A stretch of 26,824 nt of DNA from an uncultured Clostridia bacterium (GTDB lineage Bacteria > Bacillota > Clostridia > Christensenellales > Borkfalkiaceae), in assembly GCA_934249265.1 (NCBI GenBank), contig CAKQKQ010000016.1:1-26824 (forward strand). The letters are read 5' to 3'. The stretch's first letter is position 1; each line of letters opens with the position of its first letter. Both the position numbers and the translations under genes were made by a program. Shown here piece by piece: positions 7,907 to 15,973 of the stretch. The notes under the pieces were generated by a model that was not told the origin of the DNA, ran no database searches, and saw only the letters and a program-made list of their open reading frames with translations.

Positions 7907-7922
7907 AATATAATTATTTAGA

Positions 7923-9686
7923 TTAGTTAAATCTCTCTTTTGCCACATAAGTGGTGTGGAGAAGTTCGTGAGAGGTGTGACCGCAAGGTTCGCCGAGGAA
8001 TTCTTCGTACAAAGCCTTGATTTGCGGATTATTGTGAGATTGACGAAGAGTTTGCTTTTCGTCTTCACTGTAAAGCGCGTCTGCTCTCTTTTGCTTGAAC
8101 GTATCCAAAATATCGAGGTCCTCATTGGGAAGGAAGCAAGGTTTAACGTACGGTTGTCCGCCACCCGCAACACAGCCGCCGGGGCAACCCATGATTTCGA
8201 TAAATTGATATTTGCTCTTGCCTTCTCTGATTTGGTCGAGAAGTACTTTTGCGTTCTTCATTCCCGACGCAACGGCAATGTTGATTTCCATACCGTTGAT
8301 GTTGAGCGAAGCCTCTTTAACGCCCTCGAAACCTCTTACCGCTTCAAACTTAATCGCTTCGTGTTCTTTACCCGTAAGGAAGAAGTATGCAGACCTTAAA
8401 GCAGCCTCCATAACGCCGCCCGTTACGCCGAAGATTACGCCTGCGCCGGTATAATCGCCGATGATATCCATATCGAATTGTTCGTCGGGAAGTCTGTTGA
8501 AGTTGATACCGCTACGTTTGATGAGTTTTGCAAGTTCTCTCGTGGTGAGTACGCAGTCAACGTCTTTAAGACCGTCGTGAGAAAGTTCGGGTCTTTCCTT
8601 TTCGTACTTTTTAGCGGTACAAGGCATGATAGACACGACGTACATATCTTCGGGATTTACGCCGACCTTTTTAGCATAATAATGTTTAAGGATTGCACCT
8701 TGCATTTCGTGAGGAGACTTGCAAGAAGACAAGTTGTCCAAAAGGTCTCCGTAATAATATTCGGCATAGTTTACCCAACCCGGAGAACAAGAAGTTATCA
8801 TGGGAAGAGTTCCGCCGTTTTTAACTCTTTGCAAAAGTTCGGTAGCCTCTTCCATAATGGTGAGGTCTGCACCGAAGTTTGTATCGAATACTTTTTTGAA
8901 GCCTAGTCTCTTGAGCGCGGCAACCATTTTGCCCGTTACGGCAGTGCCGATTTTAAGTCCAAATTCTTCGCCGAGCGCAGCCCTTACCGCGGGAGCAGTT
9001 TGAACAACAACGTACTTGCCAGCCTTAAATGCTGCGTCAAGTCTGTCGATTTCGGATTTTTCCATCAACGCGCCCGTAGGACATACAGATACGCATTGTC
9101 CGCACATGATACAAGGAGAATCGATGAAGTTGCGGTTTTGAGCGGGAGCGACGATCGTCCTGAAACCTCTGTTTTCAAAACCTAATATGCCGTTGCCGTG
9201 AGCGTTTTTGCATCTTTCAACGCAACGTCCGCAAAGAATACACTTCGAAGTGTCTCTTACGATAGACGGACCTACTTCGTCGAGCGTAGTTGCGGATTTA
9301 GTACCTTCGTACATACCCATTCTTGCGCCCGTGATTTCTGCTACGTGTTGAAGTTCGCATTGACCGCTTTTATCGCATTGTTGGCAGTGAACGTTGTGGT
9401 TGGAAAGTAAAAGTTCTACCGAAGCGCGACGCGCAGCGGTTGCTTTGGGAGAAGAAATGGTGATTTCCATTCCTTCGTTTACGGGATATACGCAAGAAGC
9501 AACAAGACCTCTCGCACCCGTTGCCTCTACGAGACATACACGGCACGAACCTCTGTTGCACTCGCCGTGATTATAAGCACACAAAGAAGGAATTTCGTAT
9601 CCGCACTCTTTTGCCGCTTCCAATATAGTCAATCCCTCGTCTACTTGATAAGGAATACCCTCTATTTTAATATTGATTTTAGACAT
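7923..9686 (-). CDS. hydA: [FeFe] hydrogenase catalytic subunit of a HydABC-type complex
   Basis: Catalyses H2 formation from reduced ferredoxin and NADH (or the reverse) with HydB and HydC in the cytoplasm. The 587 residues show, in order: a 2Fe-2S domain (Cys36, 48, 51, 65); a His-ligated 4Fe-4S site (His97, Cys101, 104, 110); a two-cluster ferredoxin domain (Cys149, 152, 155, 159 and Cys192, 195, 198, 202); and the H-cluster domain with TSCSPGW near 298-304, MPCTAKK with Cys356, and MGCPGGCVAGGGQP with Cys501 and Cys505. The C-terminus ends in the usual SHELLHTTY segment. It lacks the extra C-terminal 2Fe-2S domain of some longer HydA proteins. The ATG at 9686 has AGGAGG nearby, overlapping the end of hydB. 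Maturases HydE, HydF and HydG are not in the window. Confidence 0.96.
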   Translation of the reverse strand: MSKINIKIEGIPYQVDEGLTILEAAKECGYEIPSLCAYNHGECNRGSCRVCLVEATGARGLVASCVYPVNEGMEITISSPKATAARRASVELLLSNHNVHCQQCDKSGQCELQHVAEITGARMGMYEGTKSATTLDEVGPSIVRDTSKCILCGRCVERCKNAHGNGILGFENRGFRTIVAPAQNRNFIDSPCIMCGQCVSVCPTGALMEKSEIDRLDAAFKAGKYVVVQTAPAVRAALGEEFGLKIGTAVTGKMVAALKRLGFKKVFDTNFGADLTIMEEATELLQRVKNGGTLPMITSCSPGWVNYAEYYYGDLLDNLSSCKSPHEMQGAILKHYYAKKVGVNPEDMYVVSIMPCTAKKYEKERPELSHDGLKDVDCVLTTRELAKLIKRSGINFNRLPDEQFDMDIIGDYTGAGVIFGVTGGVMEAALRSAYFFLTGKEHEAIKFEAVRGFEGVKEASLNINGMEINIAVASGMKNAKVLLDQIREGKSKYQFIEIMGCPGGCVAGGGQPYVKPCFLPNEDLDILDTFKQKRADALYSEDEKQTLRQSHNNPQIKALYEEFLGEPCGHTSHELLHTTYVAKERFN

Positions 9687-9701
9687 TTCGATTTCCTCCT
9701 A

Positions 9702-11585
9702 TTAGTTTTTGCTTATTGCGCCGAATTTACAGTTGGATATACATACGCCGCACTTGATACACTTGTCGCTGTCGATAGTAAGCGAAGGAAGTTTGTGTCC
9801 GGGAGCAACGTAAGTAGTCTTTGTAATTGCGCTAACGGGACAATTTCTTGCGCAAAGTCCGCAGCCGATACATTTATCTTGATCGATTACGTACTTCATG
9901 AGGTTTTTACATACCTTTGCGGGGCAAGTCTTGTCTACAACGTGAGCGATATATTCGTCTCTAAAGTGAGCCAAAGTGGAAAGTACGGGGTTGGGCGCAG
10001 TTTGACCGAGCGCGCAAAGCGAATTTGTTTTAATCGTTTGAGCGAGTTCTTCAAGTTCCGCTATGTCGTCCAAAGTACCCTTGCCTTGAGTGATTTTTGT
10101 CAATATTTCAAGCATTCTCTTCGTGCCGATACGACAAGGAGAACACTTACCGCACGATTCGTCGCAAATGAATTCCATATAGAATTTAGCAACGTCAACC
10201 ATACAGTTGTCTTCGTCCATTACAATTGCGCCGCCGGAGCCCATCATCGAACCTCTTGCAACCAAACTATCGAAGTCAATTGACGTGTCGAGGTCTTCTG
10301 CAGTAAGACAGCCGCCGGAAGGTCCGCCCGTTTGAATAGCCTTAAATTGCTTGTTTCCGGGAATACCGCCGCCGATATCGTAAATAAGTTCTCTTAAAGT
10401 CGTACCCATGGGTACTTCTACAAGACCAACGTTGTTTACCTTTCCGCCGAGAGCGAAAACTTTTGTTCCTTTAGATTTTTCAGTGCCGTATTTAGCGAAT
10501 TCAGCCGCGCCGTTGCGGAGAATATAAGGTACGCAAGCAAGCGTTTCTACGTTGTTTACGATTGTCGGGCATTGCCACAAACCTTTTACCGCGGGGAAAG
10601 GCGGTCTGGGTCTGGGCATACCTCTTTTACCTTCGATAGAATTTAAAAGAGCCGTTTCTTCACCGCAGACGAATGCGCCCGCGCCGAGTCTGATATGTAC
10701 TCTGAAATTGAAGCCCGAACCTAAAATGTTGTCGCCGATAAGACCCAATTCTTCCGCTTGCTTAATAGCGACTTGAAGTCTGTGTACAGCGATGGGATAT
10801 TCGGCACGAACGTAGAAATAACCGTTTTGCGCGCCGATCGCATAACCCGCGATCATCATACCTTCGATTACACTTAAGGGGTTACCTTCCAAAATCGAAC
10901 GGTCCATGAATGCGCCGGGGTCGCCCTCGTCGCCGTTACATACGACGTACTTTTCACCGTCGGGTTGGTTGAAAGCGAATTGCCACTTTCTTCCCGTGGG
11001 GAAACCGCCGCCGCCTCTGCCGCGAAGTCCGGAATCGAGCACTTCTTTAATTACGTCTGCTCTTTCCATTTTAAGTGCTTTTTCAAGACCTTGGAACGCG
11101 CCTACGCCGATAGCCTCGTTGATGTCTTCGGGGTTGATCTTGCCGCAGCCGTACAAAGCGATACGCACTTGCTTTTTATAGAACGTGATGTCGTCTTGTT
11201 TTGCGACTTTTTCTTTGCTTGTGGGGTCTATGTATAAAAGTCTTTCGACAACCTCGCCGTTTTTAATGTCTTTTTCAAAAATTTCGTCTACGTCGGCAAC
11301 TTTAACGAGTCTGTATAAAGTGTCTTCGGGATAAATCTTTACGAAAGGTCCTTGCGAACAGAAGCCGAAACAACCCGCTTGGTTGACGCTTATTTTTTCT
11401 TCGAGACCTTCGCTTGAGATAAGTTCTCTAAATCTCTTTAAAATTTCGTCCGAATTGGAAGAAAGGCAGCCTGTACCGCCGCACAATATAATTGCTCTCT
11501 TGCCGTCGGTTGCCTCAAACTTTTTATCGAGGCATGCTGCGCAAGAAGTTGTTTTTTCGTTTAATTGTTTATAATTCTTAATCAT
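9702..11585 (-). CDS. hydB: NuoF-like flavoprotein subunit of bifurcating hydrogenase
   Basis: Binds FMN and NAD(H) and is the expected site of flavin-based electron bifurcation. The 627 residues show a thioredoxin-like 2Fe-2S domain (Cys35, 40, 72, 76), the FMN/NADH fold with GLRGRGGGGFPTGRKW at 186-201 and GDEGDPGAFMDR at 218-229, a 4Fe-4S motif SCGKCSPCRIGTKRM near 480, and a C-terminal two-cluster ferredoxin domain (CIGCGLCARNCP and CIKCGVCISNC). An in-frame ATG exists at 11600, but GGAGG sits six bases before the ATG at 11585, which is the start chosen. That start lies directly after the hydC stop and hydA follows 15 bp after the hydB stop, so the three genes are one operon. Confidence 0.95.
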   Translation of the reverse strand: MIKNYKQLNEKTTSCAACLDKKFEATDGKRAIILCGGTGCLSSNSDEILKRFRELISSEGLEEKISVNQAGCFGFCSQGPFVKIYPEDTLYRLVKVADVDEIFEKDIKNGEVVERLLYIDPTSKEKVAKQDDITFYKKQVRIALYGCGKINPEDINEAIGVGAFQGLEKALKMERADVIKEVLDSGLRGRGGGGFPTGRKWQFAFNQPDGEKYVVCNGDEGDPGAFMDRSILEGNPLSVIEGMMIAGYAIGAQNGYFYVRAEYPIAVHRLQVAIKQAEELGLIGDNILGSGFNFRVHIRLGAGAFVCGEETALLNSIEGKRGMPRPRPPFPAVKGLWQCPTIVNNVETLACVPYILRNGAAEFAKYGTEKSKGTKVFALGGKVNNVGLVEVPMGTTLRELIYDIGGGIPGNKQFKAIQTGGPSGGCLTAEDLDTSIDFDSLVARGSMMGSGGAIVMDEDNCMVDVAKFYMEFICDESCGKCSPCRIGTKRMLEILTKITQGKGTLDDIAELEELAQTIKTNSLCALGQTAPNPVLSTLAHFRDEYIAHVVDKTCPAKVCKNLMKYVIDQDKCIGCGLCARNCPVSAITKTTYVAPGHKLPSLTIDSDKCIKCGVCISNCKFGAISKN

Positions 11586-11586
11586 C

Positions 11587-12069
11587 TTACACCTCCGCAT
11601 TACGGTATTCGTCGATTACGCCTTGAACGTCGCCGACTTTCATCTTGGGATAAACTTTACCGTTGATCGTAACGGCGGGAGCGATACCGCACGCGCCTAT
11701 GCAACGAAGGGCGTCCAACGTAAACATTCCGTCCGAAGTGGTTTGTCCCGGAGCAATACCGAGTATCTCGGAAAATTTATCGATGATTTGTTGCGCGCCT
11801 TTTACGTAGCACGCCGTACCCAAACAGCAACCGATAACGTATTTACCCTTCGGCGTCAATGAGAAGAAGGAATAGAAAGTAACAACGCCGTATATTTCCG
11901 CAACGGAAATACCCGTTCTTTGCGATACAAGTTCTTGCACTTCAAGAGGAATATAACCGTATTCCTTTTGAATATCGCTCAAAATCATCATCAAAGGCGT
12001 CTTTTCATTGGTGTACCTGTCAATAATGGAGTTAATTTGCTTAACCGCATTCTCGTTTAAATGAGCCAT
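11587..12069 (-). CDS. hydC: NuoE-like 2Fe-2S subunit of bifurcating hydrogenase
   Basis: A 160-residue thioredoxin-like ferredoxin subunit that passes electrons within the HydABC complex. The 2Fe-2S ligands follow the family spacing: Cys82 and Cys87 in CCLGTACYVKGA, then Cys123 and Cys127 in LRCIGACGIAP. An N-terminal helical region of about 75 residues precedes them, as in NuoE. The ATG at 12069 has AGGAGG upstream. It is the first gene of the hydC-hydB-hydA operon and follows a perfect consensus promoter. Confidence 0.95.
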   Translation of the reverse strand: MAHLNENAVKQINSIIDRYTNEKTPLMMILSDIQKEYGYIPLEVQELVSQRTGISVAEIYGVVTFYSFFSLTPKGKYVIGCCLGTACYVKGAQQIIDKFSEILGIAPGQTTSDGMFTLDALRCIGACGIAPAVTINGKVYPKMKVGDVQGVIDEYRNAEV

Positions 12070-12141
12070 ATTAGCCCTCCTTACAAAATATCCGTTTATA
12101 CATGCCGATGCCTAAACGATTAAGTCATCGTGCCAATCATT

Positions 12142-12170
12142 ATTATACAATAAAAAAAGAGATATGTCAA
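12142..12170 (-). promoter_or_regulatory. Consensus sigma-A promoter of the hydrogenase operon
   Basis: On the minus strand TTGACA (12170-12165) and TATAAT (12147-12142) are both perfect and 17 bp apart. The start codon follows at 12069, giving a leader of about 65 nt with a CGATG/CATCG dyad. No Rex-type TTGTGA/TCACAA dyad is seen, so expression may be strong and constitutive. Confidence 0.92.
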
Positions 12171-12211
12171 TAGTTATATAATGATATAATTAAATTATAT
12201 AGCGGAAAAAT

Positions 12212-12274
12212 ATAGCAATTTAGTGAGAAAATATGCCAAATTAAGGGGATATCATACCAATTTGGTGGGATATT
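12212..12274. repeat. Three tandem 21-bp repeats
   Basis: Three diverged 21-bp units at 12212-12232, 12233-12253 and 12254-12274 share the pattern AT-N-N-CAATTTAGTGRGATAAT with several substitutions. On the minus strand the units keep one frame and would encode heptads such as IPPNWYD, IPLIWHI, FSLNCYI and FPLYNLI. Confidence 0.65.
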
Positions 12275-13020
12275 TTGGCGTTTTTTTGTGATTTTGGCGT
12301 TGGTGCTTGTGTCGTGTTTCGGGCGGCTGGTTGCATAATTTATACAGTTTGTTGCATAAATTTTATGTTTTCTGTTCAACTCTCGTGGGTTTTGTTATGA
12401 CTCGCGCGCCGTTATTTTTTTGCGTTTAAAGTATTTTGCGTTGGGTTTTTATGTCGGGGTTTTTGTATTGCCTTTTATGGTGTGTTTTTTATGTCGAATT
12501 TTGTGGCGTGTTTTTGTGTTGGGTTTTGCGTTAGGTTTTACGTTGCCTTTTATGCGGCTCGTATGTTTAATTGCCTTATCCTTTTGTACGACTGTTTACA
12601 ATGTCTTTTGTGTGGTTGTTCACGATGTCTTTTTGTTCTTTCTTGCGTTTTCTTGCGGCATAATTTGCATAGTTGCTCACATGGCTATTTATGGCAAGAT
12701 TTACATTGTTAATTACCGCAAGATTTACGAAAATTTAGCAAGTTTGTCATTGCAATATTTACGGCAAAATAAAAGCCAAACGATTTTGTTCGACCGCTTG
12801 ACTTTTGTTGTTGTTTTTAAATTTTTTGTTTAATGTTTTGTGTGTTGATTTGCATTTAATTTGCGCAAGTCGCAATTTTTAACCTTTCTGTCTTTCCTTC
12901 AATGCGTTTTTTCTATACCCGTTCTTCGGCGCAATAAGTAAACAAACTATGCTTTTCTTCGCCACATATATGACGGCAATTTACATAAATTCACGCATTA
13001 AATTACGCGAAAATTGTGCG

Positions 13021-13046
13021 TTTTACTCAATACGTATTGCGTAATG
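13021..13046. repeat. Dispersed 26-bp palindrome, copy 2
   Basis: TTTTACTCAATACGTA at 13021-13036 is followed by TTGCGTAATG. The inner 12 bases CAATACGTATTG are a perfect palindrome and the right arm matches the consensus through TTGCGTAA. It lies about 10 bp downstream of the ABC ATPase stop codon. Confidence 0.7.
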
Positions 13047-13055
13047 CATGCAAAA

Positions 13056-14666
13056 TCACATTTTGTTGCGTCCGTATTTCACGGTTATTTTATCAAGGTC
13101 AACGGACAAGAAAAACTGCTTTCTTTTAAGCAATTGTCTTTGAGCATTAATTTTTACGGTGACGTAATTACTAAATCCATCAACAACGACGTACACGAGT
13201 TTTTCTTCGCCGAGCACGTCTTCGTCGAGACAAGCCCTGACTATTATTGCGTTTTTACGCCTTTTGGAATAGCCCGTAAATGCGTCGGGCGGAATAATCA
13301 CCGTCGCTTGGTTTGCCAAAATTTTGTTTTTTAAACAAAGCACGCTTTTGCCTATTTTTAATCTATTGAAAGGCAATTTAATAGCCGTTGCCACATTTTG
13401 CTTTATTTCGTATTTCGAGGTGATTTTTTGTTTATCCATAGAGTAAAGTTGGGTCGATTCCGACGGGAAATACAACTTCACGCTGTCCCCTACTTTATAT
13501 CCTCTATCCGTGCGCAACGCTATTTTTTCCGTTTGCGTCGAAAAAACCGTAGTCATTCCTTCGACGTAAGTCACGGTGGAATTTATCTCGAAATCGCCGT
13601 CGCACTTAAAATAACGCACCTCGCCCGTCTTGATTTTTACGTAAACGTTTTCTTCTTCGCTTATAATTCTGCTCAAAAAAACGTTGTCGAGCGCATTTCC
13701 CTCACCGCCGACAGTCAAAGTTGCGCCGCCGAGCATTCCTTTTAAAAAGTATTCGTCTTTAATGCCACCGATTTGCACTCCGTTTTTATCGAAAATCACG
13801 GGGTATTCAAGCCCGAAAAAGTTTTTACTAAACAACACCTCGCCCAAATCGTCTTCGTTTATAGTTTCTTTAAGTAAGTGCGAAAGTTCGATTTCGTCAC
13901 CGTCAAAAATTATTTTATCTTTTTGTAAAACGCCGTCTTGAATTCCCGCTTTATCGCCCGCCAAAATGTAAGTAGTTTCGGTGTTTTGCGGATTTTTAAT
14001 CACCTCTTCGGGCGTGCCGTATGCGATAAGTCCGCCGTCGTTTAAAATTGCGATATGTCGCGCGAGTTTCAACGCCTCGTCAACTTTATGCGTGACGTAA
14101 ATAAACGTAGTTTTCGGCAACTTTCTCTTTAATGCGATGAGTAAATCTTCATAATCGCTCCTCGATGCCTCGTCAACGTTTGAAAGTGGTTCGTCAAATA
14201 AAATAATGTCGGGAGAACGCAAAAGTGCTTTCGCCAAAGCCACCCTTTGCTGCTGACCGCCCGAAAGATATTTCGGTTTTCTGTTGAGTACCGACGTCAG
14301 TCCCAAAAGCGATGCGACCGACCGCACTTTGGCGTCAACCTCGACTTCGTTTAATCCGTGCGATTTGTCGTAAAAACCCAAATTTTCATACACGGACATA
14401 TTTGGATACAAAACGTACTGCTGAAAAACCATGGCGATATTTCGCTTTTCCGCGGGCACGTCGCTCATAGGCACGCCGTCGAAAAACACTTCGCCAGAGG
14501 TGCATTTTTCAAGTCCGGCAATTACCCTTAAAAGCGTGCTTTTGCCCGAACCGGATTCGCCCATGACTACGGTAAAATCTCCGCTTTCGATATGCATGTC
14601 GAGACTTCTTAACGCGTAAGAGTCCAAGTCGAATATTTTTGTCAAGTTTTTACAAGAAACGTCCAT
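13056..14666 (-). CDS. CUT1-type sugar ABC transporter ATPase with enlarged C-terminal region
   Basis: The nucleotide-binding domain (residues 1-235) is complete: Walker A GESGSGKST at 36-44, Q-loop FQQYVLYPNMSVYENL at 81-96, signature LSGGQQQR at 134-141, Walker B IILFDEP at 154-160 with Glu159, and His193 in VTHK. The YP.MSV.EN Q-loop is typical of MalK/UgpC/MsmX ATPases. At 536 residues it is about 160 longer than that family. The C-terminal region has one TOBE/OB-like segment ending GYKVGDSVKLYFPSE (about 405) and a second comparable segment ending FFLSVDLDKITVKYG. The start is an ATG with AAGGA upstream. It stands alone behind its own promoter, with no permease adjacent; both sugar importers in the window lack an ATPase, so a shared energising role is inferred. 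Confidence 0.9.
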   Translation of the reverse strand: MDVSCKNLTKIFDLDSYALRSLDMHIESGDFTVVMGESGSGKSTLLRVIAGLEKCTSGEVFFDGVPMSDVPAEKRNIAMVFQQYVLYPNMSVYENLGFYDKSHGLNEVEVDAKVRSVASLLGLTSVLNRKPKYLSGGQQQRVALAKALLRSPDIILFDEPLSNVDEASRSDYEDLLIALKRKLPKTTFIYVTHKVDEALKLARHIAILNDGGLIAYGTPEEVIKNPQNTETTYILAGDKAGIQDGVLQKDKIIFDGDEIELSHLLKETINEDDLGEVLFSKNFFGLEYPVIFDKNGVQIGGIKDEYFLKGMLGGATLTVGGEGNALDNVFLSRIISEEENVYVKIKTGEVRYFKCDGDFEINSTVTYVEGMTTVFSTQTEKIALRTDRGYKVGDSVKLYFPSESTQLYSMDKQKITSKYEIKQNVATAIKLPFNRLKIGKSVLCLKNKILANQATVIIPPDAFTGYSKRRKNAIIVRACLDEDVLGEEKLVYVVVDGFSNYVTVKINAQRQLLKRKQFFLSVDLDKITVKYGRNKM

Positions 14667-14779
14667 ATCTTTCCTTTTTATTTTTGTGCTTTACTATGCT
14701 TTTTGTTTACCGCGTTATGCCGCTTTGTTTACCTATTAAACCACTTATACCACGCCGCCGTTACGGTTTTTATATTGTT

Positions 14780-14808
14780 TTTATATTAATAGCGCGCCGT
14801 TTTTGCAA
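14780..14808 (-). promoter_or_regulatory. Promoter of the orphan ABC ATPase
   Basis: On the minus strand TTGCAA (14808-14803) and TATAAA (14785-14780) are 17 bp apart. The dispersed palindrome begins at 14810, one base from the -35, a place where an activator or repressor would contact RNA polymerase. Confidence 0.65.
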
Positions 14809-14809
14809 G

Positions 14810-14835
14810 TTTTACGCAATACGTATCGCATAAAC
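14810..14835. repeat. Dispersed 26-bp palindrome, copy 3
   Basis: TTTTACGCAATACGTA at 14810-14825 followed by TCGCATAAAC. The left 16 bases are identical to copy 1. The right arm has two mismatches inside TATTGCGTAAA plus one terminal change. It abuts the -35 of the ABC ATPase promoter. Confidence 0.7.
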
Positions 14836-14887
14836 AACGCCGTTTTTATTATTTTACACCATTTTATAATTGCTTAAAAATCTGCGT

Positions 14888-15973
14888 TTAATCGTCGCTT
14901 TTAATTTCTTTTTCATCGACATTTTCAAGCGTTTCTTGGGTGTCGTTTTTAAGTGTTTCTACTTCGTCGATGTTGTCTTTAATTTCCTCGTCGGTGTAAT
15001 TTTCGTCGTTTTCTTCTAAAATTTCATCGTTTGTTTCGTCGTCGTTTTCAGCGTTTTCAACTTCGTTTATAAAGTCGGAAATTTTGTAGTCGTCCACGAT
15101 AACCGCGCCTTGTCCGTAGAGACCTTTTCTCACGAACTCGGGGTAATTTTCGGCATTGATATATTTATCGAAAACCGAGTTTGTATACAACGCCCACACA
15201 CATTCGAGATAACCAAACCCGATACAACAAACGAAAAACATTCCTATATACTGCACTAACGGCACGGGTATATAAAACATAACCAAGCACGGAACGACCG
15301 ACGCCAAAAATATGAGAAAGTTTTTGGGTAATTGTTTAAATGTGTAAATAAACGCCGCTTTAAACACGTCAAAAGTCTTCATATTGTACAGCGAAGACAG
15401 ACAGCAAGCGTACATCGTGACGATAATCGACATCAATTGCAACAACAAAAGTAAAACCACGCACGTAAATTTTGTCATTTGGCTGTTGTTTCCGAAAATA
15501 AACGCGTACGAATAATATCCGCTGAAATACAAGACTATACCGAAAATTAAAGCGATTAACATATACTGTTTAAAGCCGTATTTAATGCCCTTTTTAAAGT
15601 CTCTGAAAACCGAAACGGGTTCGTCCCAAACGAGTTGTCTCGCGACGTATATCCCGCCCGCAAGCCCGATAGAGGCAAACATTATAAGCGGAACTTCGAC
15701 CATTAAATTAAACGCTACCATTTTAAGTATGTCTGCTATTTTGTATTCGTTAGACAATAAATTTAAGAGATTTGTACCCGAATACAAGCCGAAAATCAAA
15801 AGCGGAAGAAAAAATATCGCAGTTAACAAACACGTTTTTAAGAATTTTATATATTCGTTTTTTATCACGAACCAAAGTGCTTTAAATCTGTTTTTCGGCA
15901 AATCTTCGGGCGTAAAGTCGTTGTTTTTGGGTTTTCCTAAAATTAATCTTTGAAAAAAATCACCCAATTTCAT
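14888..15973 (-). CDS. YesL-like multi-pass membrane protein with acidic C-terminal tail
   Basis: A 361-residue membrane protein. Hydrophobic spans lie at about 43-64, 85-112, 137-160, 168-192, 217-238 and 241-264, with short motifs such as FRDFKKGIKYGFKQY and FKQLPKNFLIF repeated before spans. This layout recalls the DUF624/YesL family often found beside CUT1 sugar transporters; the match is by pattern, not by a search. Residues about 295-361 form a low-complexity acidic tail of Glu, Asp and Asn, which YesL proteins (about 210 residues) lack. The ATG at 15973 has GGAGG upstream and overlaps the preceding gene by 14 bp. Function is unknown; a helper role in sugar uptake is inferred from context. 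Confidence 0.6.
   Translation of the reverse strand: MKLGDFFQRLILGKPKNNDFTPEDLPKNRFKALWFVIKNEYIKFLKTCLLTAIFFLPLLIFGLYSGTNLLNLLSNEYKIADILKMVAFNLMVEVPLIMFASIGLAGGIYVARQLVWDEPVSVFRDFKKGIKYGFKQYMLIALIFGIVLYFSGYYSYAFIFGNNSQMTKFTCVVLLLLLQLMSIIVTMYACCLSSLYNMKTFDVFKAAFIYTFKQLPKNFLIFLASVVPCLVMFYIPVPLVQYIGMFFVCCIGFGYLECVWALYTNSVFDKYINAENYPEFVRKGLYGQGAVIVDDYKISDFINEVENAENDDETNDEILEENDENYTDEEIKDNIDEVETLKNDTQETLENVDEKEIKSDD

Larger units (their letters stand above)
7208..7922. other. Convergent intergenic region between ung and hydA, AC-rich
   Basis: 715 bp with no supported gene. Contents: a 15-bp direct repeat (AACGTAATTGCCGCA at 7244-7258 and 7271-7285), a copy of the 26-bp palindrome at 7371-7396, the ung terminator at 7539-7580, an AC-rich tract of degenerate repeats at about 7610-7875, and the hydA terminator at 7873-7906. 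Confidence 0.75.
12070..13055. other. Long gene-free region upstream of hydC, TG-rich
   Basis: 986 bp without a supported gene. It has the hydC leader and promoter (12070-12170), a 21-bp tandem repeat at 12212-12274, and a strongly T/G-rich plus strand from about 12285 to 12660 with degenerate repeats. These include TTGCATAA twice near 12333 and 12353, an ATGTCTTTT pair near 12600 and 12625, and GCAAGATTTAC twice near 12694 and 12719. A palindrome copy lies at 13021-13046. Open frames here are a by-product of composition. Confidence 0.7.
14667..14887. other. Intergenic region upstream of the ABC ATPase
   Basis: 221 bp containing the ATPase promoter (14780-14808) with palindrome copy 3 directly upstream of its -35. 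No terminator hairpin was recognised after the YesL-like gene, so readthrough into the ATPase gene is possible. Confidence 0.6.

Noticed and set aside
9567..10283. 238-codon open frame on the plus strand spanning the hydA/hydB junction
   Set aside because: Antisense to two genes with complete cofactor motifs; no domain recognised.
12420..12833. 137-codon hydrophobic frame on the plus strand
   Set aside because: It starts with TTG, lacks a ribosome site, and its Phe/Val/Leu richness follows from the T/G-rich repeats of the region.
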